Assembly: GCA_030539295.1 (NCBI GenBank)
Contig: JAUNSJ010000015.1
Span: 1 to 64,000, forward strand
Reading direction: 5' to 3'
Source of the DNA: Planctomycetia bacterium
Lineage (GTDB): Bacteria; Planctomycetota; Planctomycetia; Pirellulales; Thermoguttaceae
Length of the DNA stretch: 64,000 nt
This document shows positions 62,724-64,000 of this stretch, piece by piece. Both the position numbers and the translations under genes were made by a program. The notes beneath the pieces were generated by a model. It made no database searches. It saw only the letters and a program-made list of their open reading frames with translations, and had not been told where the DNA came from. Every line of letters begins with the position of its first letter. The first letter of the stretch is position 1.

Positions 62724-64000
62724 ATGACCCATTTAAAATCCAGTATGTATGTCGGCATAGTGTGTCTTGCCGCGCTCTGTTCGGTTGCCTTTGGGCAAAG
62801 CTATCGGGAAGTAAAGGTGGACGGTGCGTTAGCCAATCAGAAGGATGCCCTTTTCAATTCGATACGAAGTGGCAACGTCAATGCAGACGAGCTGGAGACG
62901 TTTCTGAAATCGTATTATTTAGGCCGATGGACGGTTGTTGACAATGCCCGGGATCTGCACGTGTATCGATCCGAGGCGCAGAATGACTTTGCCAGCCTTC
63001 CCGCGGAAGCGAAAGCGGCTTTTGGTGCCCCGCTCGTTAAAATATTAACCTCTTACGCGGCCAATAAAGAGTGCTATCCGGCGTGCCGTTACAATGCGGT
63101 CTTGACTCTTGGCATGCTTGATGAGACGCCGGCGACCGGTGAGACTCCGTCCGTCCCTTATGCAGGCGTTCTGAAAAGATTGTGTGATTTCTGTGATTCC
63201 GACAAGATTCCGCTCCCGGACTACGTCCGCTTGGGGGCCTTGGTCGGCATTGTGCGTCACGCGTCCTGTGGGATAAAGGATGAGACCATGAAAACGGCGG
63301 TGGAATCTCTTTTGCTGAAAATTCTCACGCCGAACTACGCCAAGGAAAAGAACTATCGCAAGGACATTATGTCCTGGTTTCGGCTCAAGGCGATGGAAGG
63401 ACTCATCGGTTTGAAGTCGGCTGCGGGTCCCAAAGGGCCGAACGAAGTGCTCGACGCCTTTGTCGCTTTGATTAACGACAAGAAGGAGAGTGTGGAAGTA
63501 CGCTGCCTGGCCGCTCGCGGAATTGGTGCCTTGGACCTGTCGGCTGTACAGAATTTCGACTTCATTACGTTGTCAGAAGACCTTGCCAAACTCACTCGGG
63601 ATTTCTGCTCTGAAGAACTTAACTATATTGGTACCGAAGCGTTACGCGACCAGATTAAAGGTGGTTCCTCGACCAGCGGTAGTTTCGGCGGCGGCATGAT
63701 GGGCGGTGGTATGGGTGGCGGAATGGATCCCATGGGGTCCCCCACTCAAACAATGGACGACGTTTCCAAGGCCAAAGTGGAGAATATTATTGCCCGTATC
63801 AAGTTTGACCTGGATTCCGCCAATCAGGCGATAGCGGCGGTTAAGCCCGTTCTGACCGCGGAGCAGCAGGATTCCATTGACCTGCTCGACGAGACCCTGG
63901 CGGAAATCAAGAAGACCATGAACTACCTGGACAATGGTCCTGACGCCGTTGGTGCCACGCCGACCACGAAGCCGACCTCACGCGCTGTGCCACGAAAGAA
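62724..64000 (+). CDS. Exported helical protein with Gly/Met-rich linker, cut by the right edge
   Basis: The open frame runs from ATG 62724 (AAAGGAAAA ribosome site) to the end of the window, so at least 425 residues. Residues 1-26 form a signal peptide (YVGIVCLAALCSVAFGQ). Residues about 30-305 are helical repeat-like, with pieces reminiscent of HEAT/armadillo folds (GVLKRLCDFCDSD, VRCLAARGIGALDL). A low-complexity linker (SFGGGMMGGGMGGGMDP) follows, then another helical segment and a Thr/Pro-rich piece. No enzyme family is recognised. Planctomycetes often have exported proteins of this type. Confidence 0.75.
   Translation, partial: MTHLKSSMYVGIVCLAALCSVAFGQSYREVKVDGALANQKDALFNSIRSGNVNADELETFLKSYYLGRWTVVDNARDLHVYRSEAQNDFASLPAEAKAAFGAPLVKILTSYAANKECYPACRYNAVLTLGMLDETPATGETPSVPYAGVLKRLCDFCDSDKIPLPDYVRLGALVGIVRHASCGIKDETMKTAVESLLLKILTPNYAKEKNYRKDIMSWFRLKAMEGLIGLKSAAGPKGPNEVLDAFVALINDKKESVEVRCLAARGIGALDLSAVQNFDFITLSEDLAKLTRDFCSEELNYIGTEALRDQIKGGSSTSGSFGGGMMGGGMGGGMDPMGSPTQTMDDVSKAKVENIIARIKFDLDSANQAIAAVKPVLTAEQQDSIDLLDETLAEIKKTMNYLDNGPDAVGATPTTKPTSRAVPRK

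Noticed and set aside
1..64000. CRISPR array, insertion sequence, prophage or tRNA gene
   Set aside because: No regularly spaced repeats, transposase or integrase motifs, and no T-arm-like GGTTCGAATCC sequence with a tRNA fold were seen.

Overview
The window looks like a chromosome segment from a member of the Planctomycetota, most likely a gut-type or anaerobic relative of the Pirellulales/Thermoguttaceae. That placement is inferred from gene families: a YTV-repeat cell-wall protein, a DUF6807-lactonase fusion, tandem DUF4159 domains next to a MoxR ATPase, a J-like/GspE-N membrane protein, a PQQ-propeller giant protein and many large secreted glycoside hydrolases. There are no rRNA or tRNA genes, no CRISPR array and no recognisable transposase, integrase or phage gene.

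Layout. 1-5.1 kb: a small unknown ORF, cytidylate kinase, a primary-type sigma factor and apolipoprotein N-acyltransferase. 5.3-11 kb: a secreted GH2 enzyme and the YTV protein, which has a near-consensus promoter. 11.3-18 kb: a secreted PQQ-propeller protein overlapping a flippase-like membrane protein, then a lone LutC-like protein and pyrF. 18.1-38.8 kb: a carbohydrate-degradation stretch (DUF6807-lactonase fusion, two GH-A clan hydrolases, a GH123-like protein, a large tandem esterase), interspersed with a DUF4405 haem membrane protein, pckA, a YqaA protein, a prepilin-like protein, a membrane protein with a GspE-N domain, and an FGE-fold protein behind a long structured leader. 38.8-41.3 kb: two overlapping minus-strand membrane-protein genes. 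41.5-45.7 kb: hemX-hemA-thiL-surE.

45.8-54.7 kb: the most unusual region. Seven tightly packed minus-strand genes sit behind one near-perfect promoter. In order of transcription they are a radical-SAM activase-like protein, a TPR protein, a coiled-coil protein, a tandem AAA+ ATPase, a second coiled-coil protein, a zinc-ribbon GTPase and an FGE-fold protein. This combination of two NTPase types, scaffold proteins and a likely non-catalytic FGE fold resembles the NTP-dependent conflict or signalling systems described in multicellular-type bacteria. The assignment is an inference from architecture.

54.9-64 kb: a Tat-type split-Soret-like cytochrome c, a PHP-domain protein, moxR diverging from a tandem DUF4159 protein, alanine dehydrogenase, and a secreted helical protein cut off by the right edge.

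Regulation. Several promoters fit TTGnnn-17-TAtAnT closely, so a housekeeping sigma factor probably dominates. Two leaders look like RNA switches: 18053-18145, where a Shine-Dalgarno sequestering stem competes with a terminator hairpin, and 37579-37914, where stems are mutually exclusive.
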